Positions 8,383-17,476 of a DNA stretch of 64,000 nucleotides are shown here, one piece after another. The DNA is taken from positions 1 to 64,000 of the forward strand of contig NZ_BJUK01000019.1 of NCBI RefSeq assembly GCF_007989625.1. Reading direction: 5' to 3'. Below the pieces are notes generated by a model. The model made no database searches and was not told the DNA's origin. It saw only the letters and a list, made by a program, of their open reading frames with translations. Numbering within the stretch: the stretch's first letter is position 1; each line of letters starts with the position of its first letter. Position numbers and translations under genes: made by a program. Origin of the DNA: Bisbaumannia pacifica. GTDB taxonomy: Bacteria; Pseudomonadota; Gammaproteobacteria; Pseudomonadales; Halomonadaceae.

Positions 8383-9072
8383 TCAGGGGCGGGGCATCAG
8401 GTCGGGAGCATGGGGCAGCCGGGCCACCAGCCGCCACAGGGCCTGGCCGCTCAGGTGGTACTTGCGCTCGAAGGGCGTCAGATACGTCTCTCCCTCGGGC
8501 CGGTAGGCCTCGACCTCGGCGGTGATGCCGGTGGCCTGGGTCAGGGCCAGGGCGAACTCCTCCACGTAGAGCCGCCAGTTGGAGCGCAACTCCAGGCGTC
8601 CCCCCAGCCCCAGCAAGGCCGGCAGCACCGGATGCCCCTGCCAGCGCAGCTTGAGGTGGGCCGCCTTGGGGTAGGGGTTGGGGTAGAGTAGGTAGTGGCG
8701 CTCGGGACGCCAGCCCGCGTCCAGGGCCAGGCGCCAGAAATCCACCAGGTCGGCGCGCACCAGCCGGGCATTGGCGGGGAGCTCGCCGTGCTCCCGGGTC
8801 AGCCGGCTCTCGCTGCGGTCGACGCCGATCAGCGCATGGTCGGGGAAGCGTCGCGCCAGCTCGCGGGTGGAGAGCCCCACGCCGCAGCCCGAGTCGAGGA
8901 TCAGCGGCTTGTGCTGGTCGGCGAGCCAGGCCTGGGCCGCGACGAAGGCGGCCCGAGTGTGCTCGGCCACCGGCTTGCGCAGCGGGTGCGTCAGGGCCCG
9001 CGCCACCCGGCGTGCCAGGTCGTCGTGGGGACCCGTCTGATTGGAGAGGATCACGCGAGAGTTGGCATCCAT
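8383..9072 (-). CDS. TrmB-like tRNA (guanine-N7)-methyltransferase
   Basis: The 229-residue Rossmann-fold methyltransferase has the SAM motif LILDSGCGVGLSTRELA (residues about 57-73), the acidic ribose ligand in IGVDRSESRLTRE, and a YPNPYPKAAHLKLRW segment close to the FPDPWPK motif of TrmB, which makes m7G46 in tRNA. The C-terminal TPFERKYH also fits the TrmB T-x-F-E-x-K-x pattern. Some gammaproteobacteria carry this shorter paralogue besides a canonical trmB, so the exact target is less certain than the family. Its promoter probably lies in the complex region 9073-9240. Confidence 0.8.
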   Translation of the reverse strand: MDANSRVILSNQTGPHDDLARRVARALTHPLRKPVAEHTRAAFVAAQAWLADQHKPLILDSGCGVGLSTRELARRFPDHALIGVDRSESRLTREHGELPANARLVRADLVDFWRLALDAGWRPERHYLLYPNPYPKAAHLKLRWQGHPVLPALLGLGGRLELRSNWRLYVEEFALALTQATGITAEVEAYRPEGETYLTPFERKYHLSGQALWRLVARLPHAPDLMPRP

Positions 9073-9121
9073 GGGCTAGGGCTCGGCCGGGGCAAGAGTG
9101 AGCGCCTATTCTAGCAATGCG

Positions 9122-9189
9122 GGCCGATAAAAAAATGGCGCATCCGCAGGAAGGGACGCGCCAACACCAACTCGTATGACTCAAACAGC
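9122..9189 (-). ncRNA. Putative short terminated RNA upstream of the TrmB-like gene
   Basis: A promoter on the minus strand (-35 TTGAAA, 17-bp spacer, -10 TATCAT; 9196-9224) would start an RNA near 9189, and a strong intrinsic terminator (9129-9163) would end it after about 65 nt. It could be a free small RNA or a leader controlling read-through into the TrmB-like gene at 9072. An alternative reading is a 28-codon ORF on the minus strand (9197 to 9111, beginning MKRLFESYELV), but its ATG overlaps the proposed -10 and it has no Shine-Dalgarno. No known RNA family was recognised. Confidence 0.4.
9129..9163 (-). terminator. Intrinsic terminator (minus strand)
   Basis: Read on the minus strand, TGGCGCGTCC pairs with GGATGCGCCA (10 bp, one G-U) around an 8-nt loop and is followed by seven T residues. 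It points toward the TrmB-like gene, and no known gene on this strand lies before it, which is why a short RNA is proposed. Confidence 0.75.
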
Positions 9190-9195
9190 CGTTTC
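9182..9195. promoter_or_regulatory. PsrA-type palindrome 1
   Basis: CAAAC-AGCC-GTTTC fits the described PsrA consensus (G/C)AAAC-N2-4-GTTT(G/C). PsrA is the TetR-type long-chain fatty acid sensor of pseudomonads and relatives. The site covers the predicted start point of the minus-strand RNA and lies about 160 bp before fabY. Confidence 0.5.
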
Positions 9196-9224
9196 ATGAT
9201 AGCCCGAAGAAGGGTCGATTTCAA
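9196..9224 (-). promoter_or_regulatory. Sigma-70 promoter for the minus-strand short RNA
   Basis: The -35 is TTGAAA (9224-9219) and the -10 is TATCAT (9201-9196), with an optimal 17-bp spacer. The two PsrA-type palindromes overlap the -35 and the start region. Confidence 0.55.
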
Positions 9225-9235
9225 ACATCTGTTTT
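9222..9235. promoter_or_regulatory. PsrA-type palindrome 2
   Basis: CAAAC-ATCT-GTTTT matches the PsrA consensus with one outer mismatch. Its centre is exactly 40 bp from that of palindrome 1, so both lie on nearly the same DNA face. It overlaps the -35 of the minus-strand promoter. Confidence 0.45.
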
Positions 9236-9268
9236 AACCTTTTTCCGGTGCCGGCCCACGAGCCCCGC

Positions 9269-9298
9269 ATGACGGGGGCGAAGCCGGGGTGCTATCAT
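9269..9298 (+). promoter_or_regulatory. Candidate fabY promoter
   Basis: ATGACG (9269-9274) and TATCAT (9293-9298) are separated by 18 bp and lie about 55 bp before the fabY start codon. The -10 is good and the -35 matches four of six positions. Confidence 0.4.
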
Positions 9299-9353
9299 CC
9301 GGCTCCTACTCGAATATGACTCCACGATCAAACAGCACAACGAGGAATCCGGC

Positions 9354-11872
<2,519 letters not shown>

Positions 11873-11910
11873 GTTAGCCGCTCGGAAAAGCGGCTCAGGC
11901 AATTCTCTGA

Positions 11911-12168
<258 letters not shown>

Positions 12169-12187
12169 CGCCAGCCCGCCTCACGAC

Positions 12188-12228
12188 GACGCCGGTGCCC
12201 TCGAGGGAGGACATCGGCGTCCGTTTTT
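12188..12228 (+). terminator. Terminator after the ferredoxin gene
   Basis: GACGCCGGTG pairs with CATCGGCGTC (one G-U) around a 14-nt loop and is followed by CGTTTTTG. It closes the coaD-ferredoxin unit and faces the convergent small membrane protein gene. Confidence 0.65.
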
Positions 12229-12239
12229 GCGCCGAGCCG

Positions 12240-12566
12240 CTATAGCTCGTCGGCGCGGCGGCTGACGCTGCACCCCAGGCAGCGCCGGAAGGTGGCCTCC
12301 GCCGGGGTCTTGATCAGGGTCTCCGCCGCCGCCTCGACGTTCCCCCCCAGGGCGCTGAAGGGCAGCGAGACCAGGAAGAGCGCCGTGCCTCCCAGGGTCG
12401 CCGCGGCCAGTAGCGGGCGCCCGATCAGCGCATCCGCGATCATCGCGCCTCCGCTGGGTTGCGCCGCCAGGCGCTGCTCCATGACGCCCTCCCGGGCCCC
12501 CGCGGCGCCGCTGGCCAGCGCCAGGGCGACACCCAAGGCGATTACCCCTCGCTTGATTCCTCGCAT
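12240..12566 (-). CDS. Small exported/membrane protein of unknown function
   Basis: The 108-residue protein has a signal-peptide-like N-terminus (MRGIKRGVIALGVALALASG) and a second hydrophobic stretch (LLAAATLGGTALFLVSLPFSA), then a soluble tail with a closely spaced cysteine pair (RRCLGCSV). The S-A-L-G-G-N-V-E-A-A segment is of a kind often seen in small Pseudomonas/Halomonas proteins loosely named multidrug transporters, but no transport function can be supported. GGGGAG lies about 8 bases before the ATG. It is a single gene between convergent and divergent neighbours. Confidence 0.7.
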   Translation of the reverse strand: MRGIKRGVIALGVALALASGAAGAREGVMEQRLAAQPSGGAMIADALIGRPLLAAATLGGTALFLVSLPFSALGGNVEAAAETLIKTPAEATFRRCLGCSVSRRADEL

Positions 12567-12667
12567 CGCTATTCTCCCCTCGATGATGGTCCTGACGCGG
12601 CGCGATTTGTGCTGGCCCCATGCCGGGGCTATCCTGCCCGCCCGTCGTTACCTCTCAGGGAAGTCTA

Positions 12668-14008
12668 GTGCCCATCGCCCCACACCGCCGCATCTGGCTA
12701 CTGGCCTGGCCGATCATCCTGTCAAATATCACCGTGCCCCTGCTGGGCCTGGTGGATACCGCCGTGGTGGGGCACCTGCCCGACTCCCGCTACCTGGCCG
12801 GGGTGACCCTGGGGGCCACCCTGTTCGGCTTTCTCTACTGGGGCTTCGGTTTCCTGCGCATGGGTACCACCGGCCTGACTGCCCAGGCCCTGGGGCGCGG
12901 CGACGATAGCCAGGTGCGTACCCTGCTGGGCCAATCCCTGGTGCTGGCGGTGGCCATCGGCGTGGCACTGATCCTCTTCTCGCGACCGCTGATCGAGCTG
13001 GGCCTGTGGCTGCTGGATGGCAGCGAGGCGGCCACCGGGCTGGCCCGGGAGTATGCCCGGATCCGCATCGTCTCGGCCCCGGCGGTGCTGGCCAACTACG
13101 CCATCCTGGGCTGGTTCCTGGGCCAGCAGAACTCCCGGGTCACGCTGATGATCCTGGTGCTGACCAACACCATCAATATTCTCCTCGACCTGTGGTTCGT
13201 GATCGGCCTGGGCATGACCAGCAAAGGCGTGGCCCTGGCCTCGGCCATCGCCGACTACAGCGCCCTGGCCTTCGGCCTGTGGCTGGTCGGGCGCCAGCTG
13301 CGCGGCCTGGGCGGGCGACTCGATCGCCAGGCGCTGCGGCGCCCCGCCGCCTATGGCGAGCTGATCCGGGTCAATGGTCACCTCTTCGTGCGCACCCTGG
13401 GGCTGCTCTTCGCCATGGCCTTCTTCACCGCCCAGGGCGCCAGCCAGGGCGATACCATCCTCGCCGCCAACGCGGTGCTGCTGCAGTTCATCATGCTGAC
13501 CAGCTACGGCCTGGACGGCTTCGCCCATGCCGCCGAGGCCCTCACCGGGCGCGCCGTGGGGCGCGGGCGCTGGGACGAGTTCCGCGCCGCCGTGGCCGGC
13601 GCCACCCGCTTCTCGCTGGTGACCGCGGCCCTGGCCAGCCTGGCCTTCTGGCTGGGCGGCCCGACGCTGATCGCCCTGCTCACCGACCTGCCGGAGGTGC
13701 GCGCCAACGCCGCCCACTACCTGCCCTGGGTGATCCTGATGCCGCTGCTGGCGGTATGGAGCTACCTGCTCGATGGGGTCTTTATCGGCGCTACCGCCAG
13801 CCGCGAGATGCGCAACAGCATCTTCGTCGCCCTGGCCGCCTACCTACCCGCCTGGTGGTTGGCCCAGGGGCTCGGCAACCACGGCCTGTGGCTCGCCTTT
13901 ACGCTCTTCACCCTGGTGCGCTCGGCGACCCTCGGTGCCTATTACCTGCATTACCGGCGCCACCGCTGGCGAGACGCGCCGGCCCGTCCCCAGGGCAGAC
14001 CACGGTAG
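12668..14008 (+). CDS. MATE family efflux transporter (DinF-like)
   Basis: The 446-residue protein has twelve hydrophobic segments in two related halves, with MATE features such as LAWPIILSNITVPLLGLVDT in helix 1 and MGTTGLTAQALGRGD after helix 2. It belongs to the DinF branch, which exports drugs or metabolites in exchange for Na+ or H+. A GTG at 12668 is preferred, because AGGGAAG lies about 5 bases upstream and the sequence after it aligns with family N-termini. The ATG at 12620 would add 16 unconserved residues. It appears monocistronic. Confidence 0.88.
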   Translation: MPIAPHRRIWLLAWPIILSNITVPLLGLVDTAVVGHLPDSRYLAGVTLGATLFGFLYWGFGFLRMGTTGLTAQALGRGDDSQVRTLLGQSLVLAVAIGVALILFSRPLIELGLWLLDGSEAATGLAREYARIRIVSAPAVLANYAILGWFLGQQNSRVTLMILVLTNTINILLDLWFVIGLGMTSKGVALASAIADYSALAFGLWLVGRQLRGLGGRLDRQALRRPAAYGELIRVNGHLFVRTLGLLFAMAFFTAQGASQGDTILAANAVLLQFIMLTSYGLDGFAHAAEALTGRAVGRGRWDEFRAAVAGATRFSLVTAALASLAFWLGGPTLIALLTDLPEVRANAAHYLPWVILMPLLAVWSYLLDGVFIGATASREMRNSIFVALAAYLPAWWLAQGLGNHGLWLAFTLFTLVRSATLGAYYLHYRRHRWRDAPARPQGRPR

Positions 14009-14082
14009 CCTTAGGTCGATAGCGTGCAATGGGATTTTTCGGCTATGTTGCGATAGTCCATATCACAATAAGCGAATATGCC

Positions 14083-15393
14083 ATGCTCAAGTTCCTGTCA
14101 CGGCCGGCGGTGAAGCTGGTCGAGCGCTACCTTCCCGATCCCTATGTCTTCGTCCTGCTGCTGACCCTGGTGGCCGCCGCCGCGGCCATCGCCGTGGAGC
14201 GCCAGACGCCGCTGGCGGTGATGCGCATGTGGGGCGACGGCTTCTGGAACCTGCTGACCTTCTCCATGCAGATGCTGCTGGTGCTGGTGACCGGGTTCAT
14301 GCTGGCCAATACCCCGCCGGTGAAACGCCTGTTGCAACGCCTGGCGGCCAAGGCCGGCAATGCCGCGGGCGCCATCGTCCTGGTGACCCTGGTCTCGCTG
14401 GCCGCCAGCTGGATCAACTGGGGCTTCGGCCTGGTGGTCGGGGCGCTGTTCGCCAAGGAGCTGGCCCGCCAGATCCGCGTCGATTACCGGCTGCTGATCG
14501 CCAGCGCCTACTCCGGCTTCGTGGTCTGGCACGGCGGCCTGGCCGGCTCCATCCCCCTGACCATCGCCACCGAGGGGCACTTCACCGTCGACCGCATCGG
14601 CGTGGTGGGCACCTCCGAGACCATCTTCGCCTGGTTTAACCTGGCCATCGTGGCGGCGCTCTTCGTCGTCGTACCCCTGGTCAACCGACTGATGCTCCCC
14701 GACGACGAGGAGAGCGTCTATGTCGATCCGGCCCTGCTGAAGGAGCCCGATCAGGAGGGCATGACCCGTCACCGGCCGGCGGATCGCCTGGAGAACAGCC
14801 GCGGCCTGGCCTGGCTGGTGGGTATCCCCGGCCTGCTCTTCCTGGTCGATCACTTCCTGCTGCGCGGCGGCGGCCTCAACCTCAATATCGTCAACTTCCT
14901 GTTCCTGTTCCTGGCCATCGTTCTCCACCGCACCCCACGCAACCTGCTGATCAGCCTGCAAGAGGCGGTCAAGGGCGGCGCCGGCATCGTTATCCAGTTC
15001 CCCTTCTATGCCGGCATCATGGCGATCATGGTGCAGTCGGGGCTGGCCCAGAGCCTCTCCGAGGGCTTCGTGGCCTTCGCCAGCGCCCAGACCCTGCCCT
15101 TCTGGTCCTTCCTCAGCGCCGGACTGGTCAACCTCTTCGTGCCCTCCGGGGGCGGCCAGTGGGCGGTCCAGGCCCCGGTGATGCTGCCCGCCGCCGAGGC
15201 CTTGGGCGCGGATATCTCCCGGGTGGCCATGGCGGTGGCCTGGGGCGACGCCTGGACCAACCTGCTGCAGCCCTTCTGGGCGCTGCCGGTACTGGCCATC
15301 GCCGGCCTCAAGGCCAAGGACATCATGGGCTTCTGCCTGGTGCAGTTGCTGGTCACCGGGGTCATCATTAGCCTGCTGCTGACCTATCTATGA
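14083..15393 (+). CDS. AtoE-type short-chain fatty acid transporter
   Basis: This 436-residue membrane protein matches AtoE, which takes up short-chain fatty acids such as butyrate. Typical segments are RYLPDPYVFVLLLTLVAA, the SWINWGFGLVVGALFAKELA stretch, HGGLAGSIPLTIAT, and VPSGGGQWAVQAPVMLPAAE near the C-terminus. The ATG at 14083 begins the conserved MLKFLSRPAVKL; the ribosome binding site is weak (AAGCG). No CoA transferase or thiolase genes flank it, so it acts alone here, although a thioesterase follows 109 bp downstream. Confidence 0.88.
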   Translation: MLKFLSRPAVKLVERYLPDPYVFVLLLTLVAAAAAIAVERQTPLAVMRMWGDGFWNLLTFSMQMLLVLVTGFMLANTPPVKRLLQRLAAKAGNAAGAIVLVTLVSLAASWINWGFGLVVGALFAKELARQIRVDYRLLIASAYSGFVVWHGGLAGSIPLTIATEGHFTVDRIGVVGTSETIFAWFNLAIVAALFVVVPLVNRLMLPDDEESVYVDPALLKEPDQEGMTRHRPADRLENSRGLAWLVGIPGLLFLVDHFLLRGGGLNLNIVNFLFLFLAIVLHRTPRNLLISLQEAVKGGAGIVIQFPFYAGIMAIMVQSGLAQSLSEGFVAFASAQTLPFWSFLSAGLVNLFVPSGGGQWAVQAPVMLPAAEALGADISRVAMAVAWGDAWTNLLQPFWALPVLAIAGLKAKDIMGFCLVQLLVTGVIISLLLTYL

Positions 15394-15408
15394 TCTGCTG
15401 TGCCAGAA

Positions 15409-15436
15409 GTGGCGCCGACATGCCTATCGGCGCCAC
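15409..15436. terminator. Hairpin after atoE-like gene
   Basis: GTGGCGCCGA pairs perfectly with TCGGCGCCAC around an 8-nt loop, 15 bp after the stop codon. No T-tract follows, so termination may be weak or the hairpin may protect the mRNA end. Confidence 0.5.
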
Positions 15437-15502
15437 CCCTTATGCAGTCGCCGCGGGAAGCGGTTATCCTCATGGGCACGCTTATTGCCTCTGGAGCTTC
15501 CC

Positions 15503-16027
15503 GTGACCGACGATATGCCCCGCCAGCACGAGCTGGCCATGACCGTGCTGATGACCCCCGATATGGCCAATTTCAGCGGCAAGGTGCATGGTGGCGCCAT
15601 TCTCAAGAAGCTCGACGAGGTGGCCTATGCCTGTGCCAGCCGCTACTCCGGCAGCTATGTGGTGACCCTCTCGGTGGACCAGGTGCTGTTCAAGCAGCCC
15701 ATCCATGTGGGCGAGCTGGTGACCTTCCTGGCCTCGGTCAACCACGTGGGCCGCTCCTCCATGGAGGTCGGCGTCAAGGTGGTGGCGGAGAATATCCGCG
15801 ACAAGGTGATCCGCCACACCAACAGCTGCTACCTGACCATGGTGGCGGTGGACGAGGCGGGCGCCCCGGTGGAGGTGCCGCCCCTCAACCTGGAAACCCC
15901 GATGCAGAAGCTACGCTTCGAGAAGGCGGCGCTGCGCAAGAAGCTGCGCAAGCAGGCCGAGGAGGAGGCGCGGCGCACCCACGAGAACCACTATGCGGAG
16001 CAGCACTACGGCGCCGAGACTCACTGA
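15503..16027 (+). CDS. Acyl-CoA thioesterase (hotdog fold)
   Basis: The 174-residue protein has the hotdog-fold thioesterase core: M-T-P-D-M-A-N-F-S-G-K-V-H-G-G-A-I-L with its helix LKKLDEVAYACASRYSG, then VTLSVDQVLFKQPIHVGELV. This is the YciA/BACH-type acyl-CoA hydrolase pattern. A charged, probably helical tail (residues about 135-174) is rich in Lys, Arg and Glu. A GTG start at 15503 with GGAG 6 bases upstream is chosen; a TTG at 15485 would also be in frame. It likely releases CoA from short or medium acyl-CoAs. A strong terminator follows. Confidence 0.85.
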   Translation: MTDDMPRQHELAMTVLMTPDMANFSGKVHGGAILKKLDEVAYACASRYSGSYVVTLSVDQVLFKQPIHVGELVTFLASVNHVGRSSMEVGVKVVAENIRDKVIRHTNSCYLTMVAVDEAGAPVEVPPLNLETPMQKLRFEKAALRKKLRKQAEEEARRTHENHYAEQHYGAETH

Positions 16028-16049
16028 GCCCTGCCCTCCCGTGCCATCG

Positions 16050-16080
16050 AAAAGCGGCGCCCTCTAGGCGCCGCTTTTTT
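16050..16080. terminator. Bidirectional intrinsic terminator
   Basis: AAAAGCGGCGCC pairs with GGCGCCGCTTTTTT around CTCTA. A-tract and T-tract on opposite sides allow it to end both the thioesterase transcript and the convergent I78 lipoprotein transcript. Confidence 0.9.
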
Positions 16081-16082
16081 AG

Positions 16083-16427
16083 TTAGCCGCAGAAGAGGTC
16101 GGTGATCCGCCCCCCGTCGTCCAGGCGAATATTCAGCCGGTCGTGGAGGTACTCCAGGGTATAGGCCTGGCCGGGGCGCATCACTCGCACCTGGCGCGCC
16201 CCGCTGGTGGTGGCGAGCTCCTGATGCAATGCCTCGCCGTAGGCCCGACCCAGCCGTGACTGGACCCGCTCGGCACCGCAGGCATCCTCGCCACCGCCCT
16301 GGTGGCCGGCGTCGTCCTGGCCGACCTGGGGCGGACGAGGGGCCGGCTCGTTGGCCGGGGGCGGCGCTCCCATCGTACAGGCCGCCAGCGCCAGGGGCAG
16401 CAGCAGGGTCAGGGAAGACTTGAACAT
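16083..16427 (-). CDS. I78 family peptidase inhibitor-like lipoprotein
   Basis: The 114-residue protein begins with a lipoprotein signal (MFKSSLTLLLPLALAACTMG, lipobox LAAC). After a Pro-rich linker, the domain starting CGAERVQSRLGRAYGEAL and ending with RPGQAYTLEYLHDRLNIRLD and DLFCG matches the I78 inhibitor family, small proteins related to serine-protease inhibitors with one disulphide. It is probably anchored in the envelope, where it could block host or self proteases. AAGGAG lies 6 bases before the ATG. Family assignment is good; the target is unknown. Confidence 0.82.
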   Translation of the reverse strand: MFKSSLTLLLPLALAACTMGAPPPANEPAPRPPQVGQDDAGHQGGGEDACGAERVQSRLGRAYGEALHQELATTSGARQVRVMRPGQAYTLEYLHDRLNIRLDDGGRITDLFCG

Positions 16428-16459
16428 GGAGACTCCTTGTCGAATAGCACGATCGCATG

Positions 16460-16487
16460 AAAAAAGGGGCGAGCCCCAGCTCACCCC
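16460..16487 (-). terminator. Terminator after the entericidin gene
   Basis: On the minus strand GGGGTGAGC pairs with GCTCGCCCC (one internal mismatch) around TGGG, followed by six T residues. It ends the entericidin transcript before the I78 lipoprotein gene. Confidence 0.75.
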
Positions 16488-16525
16488 CTCAGACCCGGCA
16501 ACAGGATAACGCCGACGGCGCTCCC

Positions 16526-16657
16526 TCAATAGGTGGAGCGCTCCAGGGCCTCACCGCCCTCCTGGATATCCTGCCCCGCACCACGCACGGTATTGCAGCC
16601 GCTCAGCAGGCCCAAGCTGAATACCGCCACCAGCATCAATGCCATCAGTCGTCGCAT
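16526..16657 (-). CDS. Entericidin-like small lipoprotein
   Basis: This 43-residue lipoprotein reads MRRLMALMLVAVFSLGLLSG followed by Cys and then NTVRGAGQDIQEGGEALERS. The lipobox (LLSGC) and the N-T-V-x-G-x-G-x-D-I-x-x-G-G-x-A-L-E pattern are those of EcnA/EcnB. In E. coli these form a toxin/antidote pair linked to stationary-phase lysis; here only one member is present. It has its own terminator downstream. The ORF is short but the match is distinctive. Confidence 0.85.
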   Translation of the reverse strand: MRRLMALMLVAVFSLGLLSGCNTVRGAGQDIQEGGEALERSTY

Positions 16658-16729
16658 CGCGATTCCCTCCCGGTATGTTACCGACCCAATCTTACCTATC
16701 GTCCTTACTTTAGCAGCTTCCGAGACACG

Positions 16730-17476
16730 TCAAGCGAATAGCAGGCGCAGGATGATGGCGACGATCACCGTCAGGGTCAGCCATTTCACCCAGAGGGCGC
16801 CCCGGGGGCTCATATTGACCTTCACCGCGAGCCAGGCGCCCAGCATACTGCCCAGGGCCAGCAGCAGGCCGAAGCCCCAGCGCACCTGGCCGAAGGCGAT
16901 AAAGATCCCCAGGGCCGGCAGGGTGTAGACCAGGATGATCAGCACCTTGAAGACGTTGACCTGGGCCAGGTCGATGCGCAGCAGGCGATAGAGCACGACG
17001 ATAAAGAGGATCCCCACCCCCACCTGGATAAAGCCCCCGTAGAGGCCGATGGCGAACATCGCCAGGTAGACCACCGGCGTCAGCCGCTCCACGGTGAGCG
17101 GCCGGGTGTCGAGGCGCGGCTGGGGCAACAGCATCAGCAGCGCCGAGCCGGCCATCACCGCGATCAACACCGCCTCGAAGAGGGCATCGCTGACCCGCAG
17201 GGCCAGCCAGGCACCGAGCAGCGAGCCCACCACCGCCGGCACCGCCAGACGCAGGCTGAGGCCGATATGGGAGGCCCCGGCGCGCAGGAAGCTGGTCACC
17301 GCCGAGAGGCTCTGCAGCACGATGGAGACCCGGTTGGTGCCGTTGGCCACCTGGGGCGGCAACCCCAGAAACATCAACAGCGGGAGGGTCAGCATCGACC
17401 CACCCGCCGAGAGCACATTGATAAAGCCGGCCACGACCCCGATGCCAACCAGGGCCAGGCCTTCGAATAGCGTCAT
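16730..17476 (-). CDS. TauE/SafE family permease (first copy)
   Basis: The 248-residue membrane protein has about seven to eight hydrophobic helices and the TauE/SafE (DUF81) opening with GVVAGFINVLSAGGSMLTLP and the family N-G-T-N-R motif (VANGTNRVSIVLQS). The second repeat begins at LYGGFIQVGVGILFIVV. Members move sulfite, sulfoacetate or other small sulfur or carboxylate anions. Its ATG overlaps the stop of the TRAP permease by 4 bp (ATGA), so it is the third gene of the TAXI-TRAP operon and probably exports a product of the imported substrate. Confidence 0.88.
   Translation of the reverse strand: MTLFEGLALVGIGVVAGFINVLSAGGSMLTLPLLMFLGLPPQVANGTNRVSIVLQSLSAVTSFLRAGASHIGLSLRLAVPAVVGSLLGAWLALRVSDALFEAVLIAVMAGSALLMLLPQPRLDTRPLTVERLTPVVYLAMFAIGLYGGFIQVGVGILFIVVLYRLLRIDLAQVNVFKVLIILVYTLPALGIFIAFGQVRWGFGLLLALGSMLGAWLAVKVNMSPRGALWVKWLTLTVIVAIILRLLFA

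Noticed and set aside
9111..9197. 28-codon leader-peptide ORF on the minus strand
   Set aside because: The ATG overlaps the predicted -10, there is no Shine-Dalgarno and no run of regulatory codons. A terminated RNA is the simpler reading, so no CDS is called.
15485..15502. TTG start extending the thioesterase by six residues
   Set aside because: The GTG at 15503 has the better-placed GGAG site and starts near the conserved family N-terminus.
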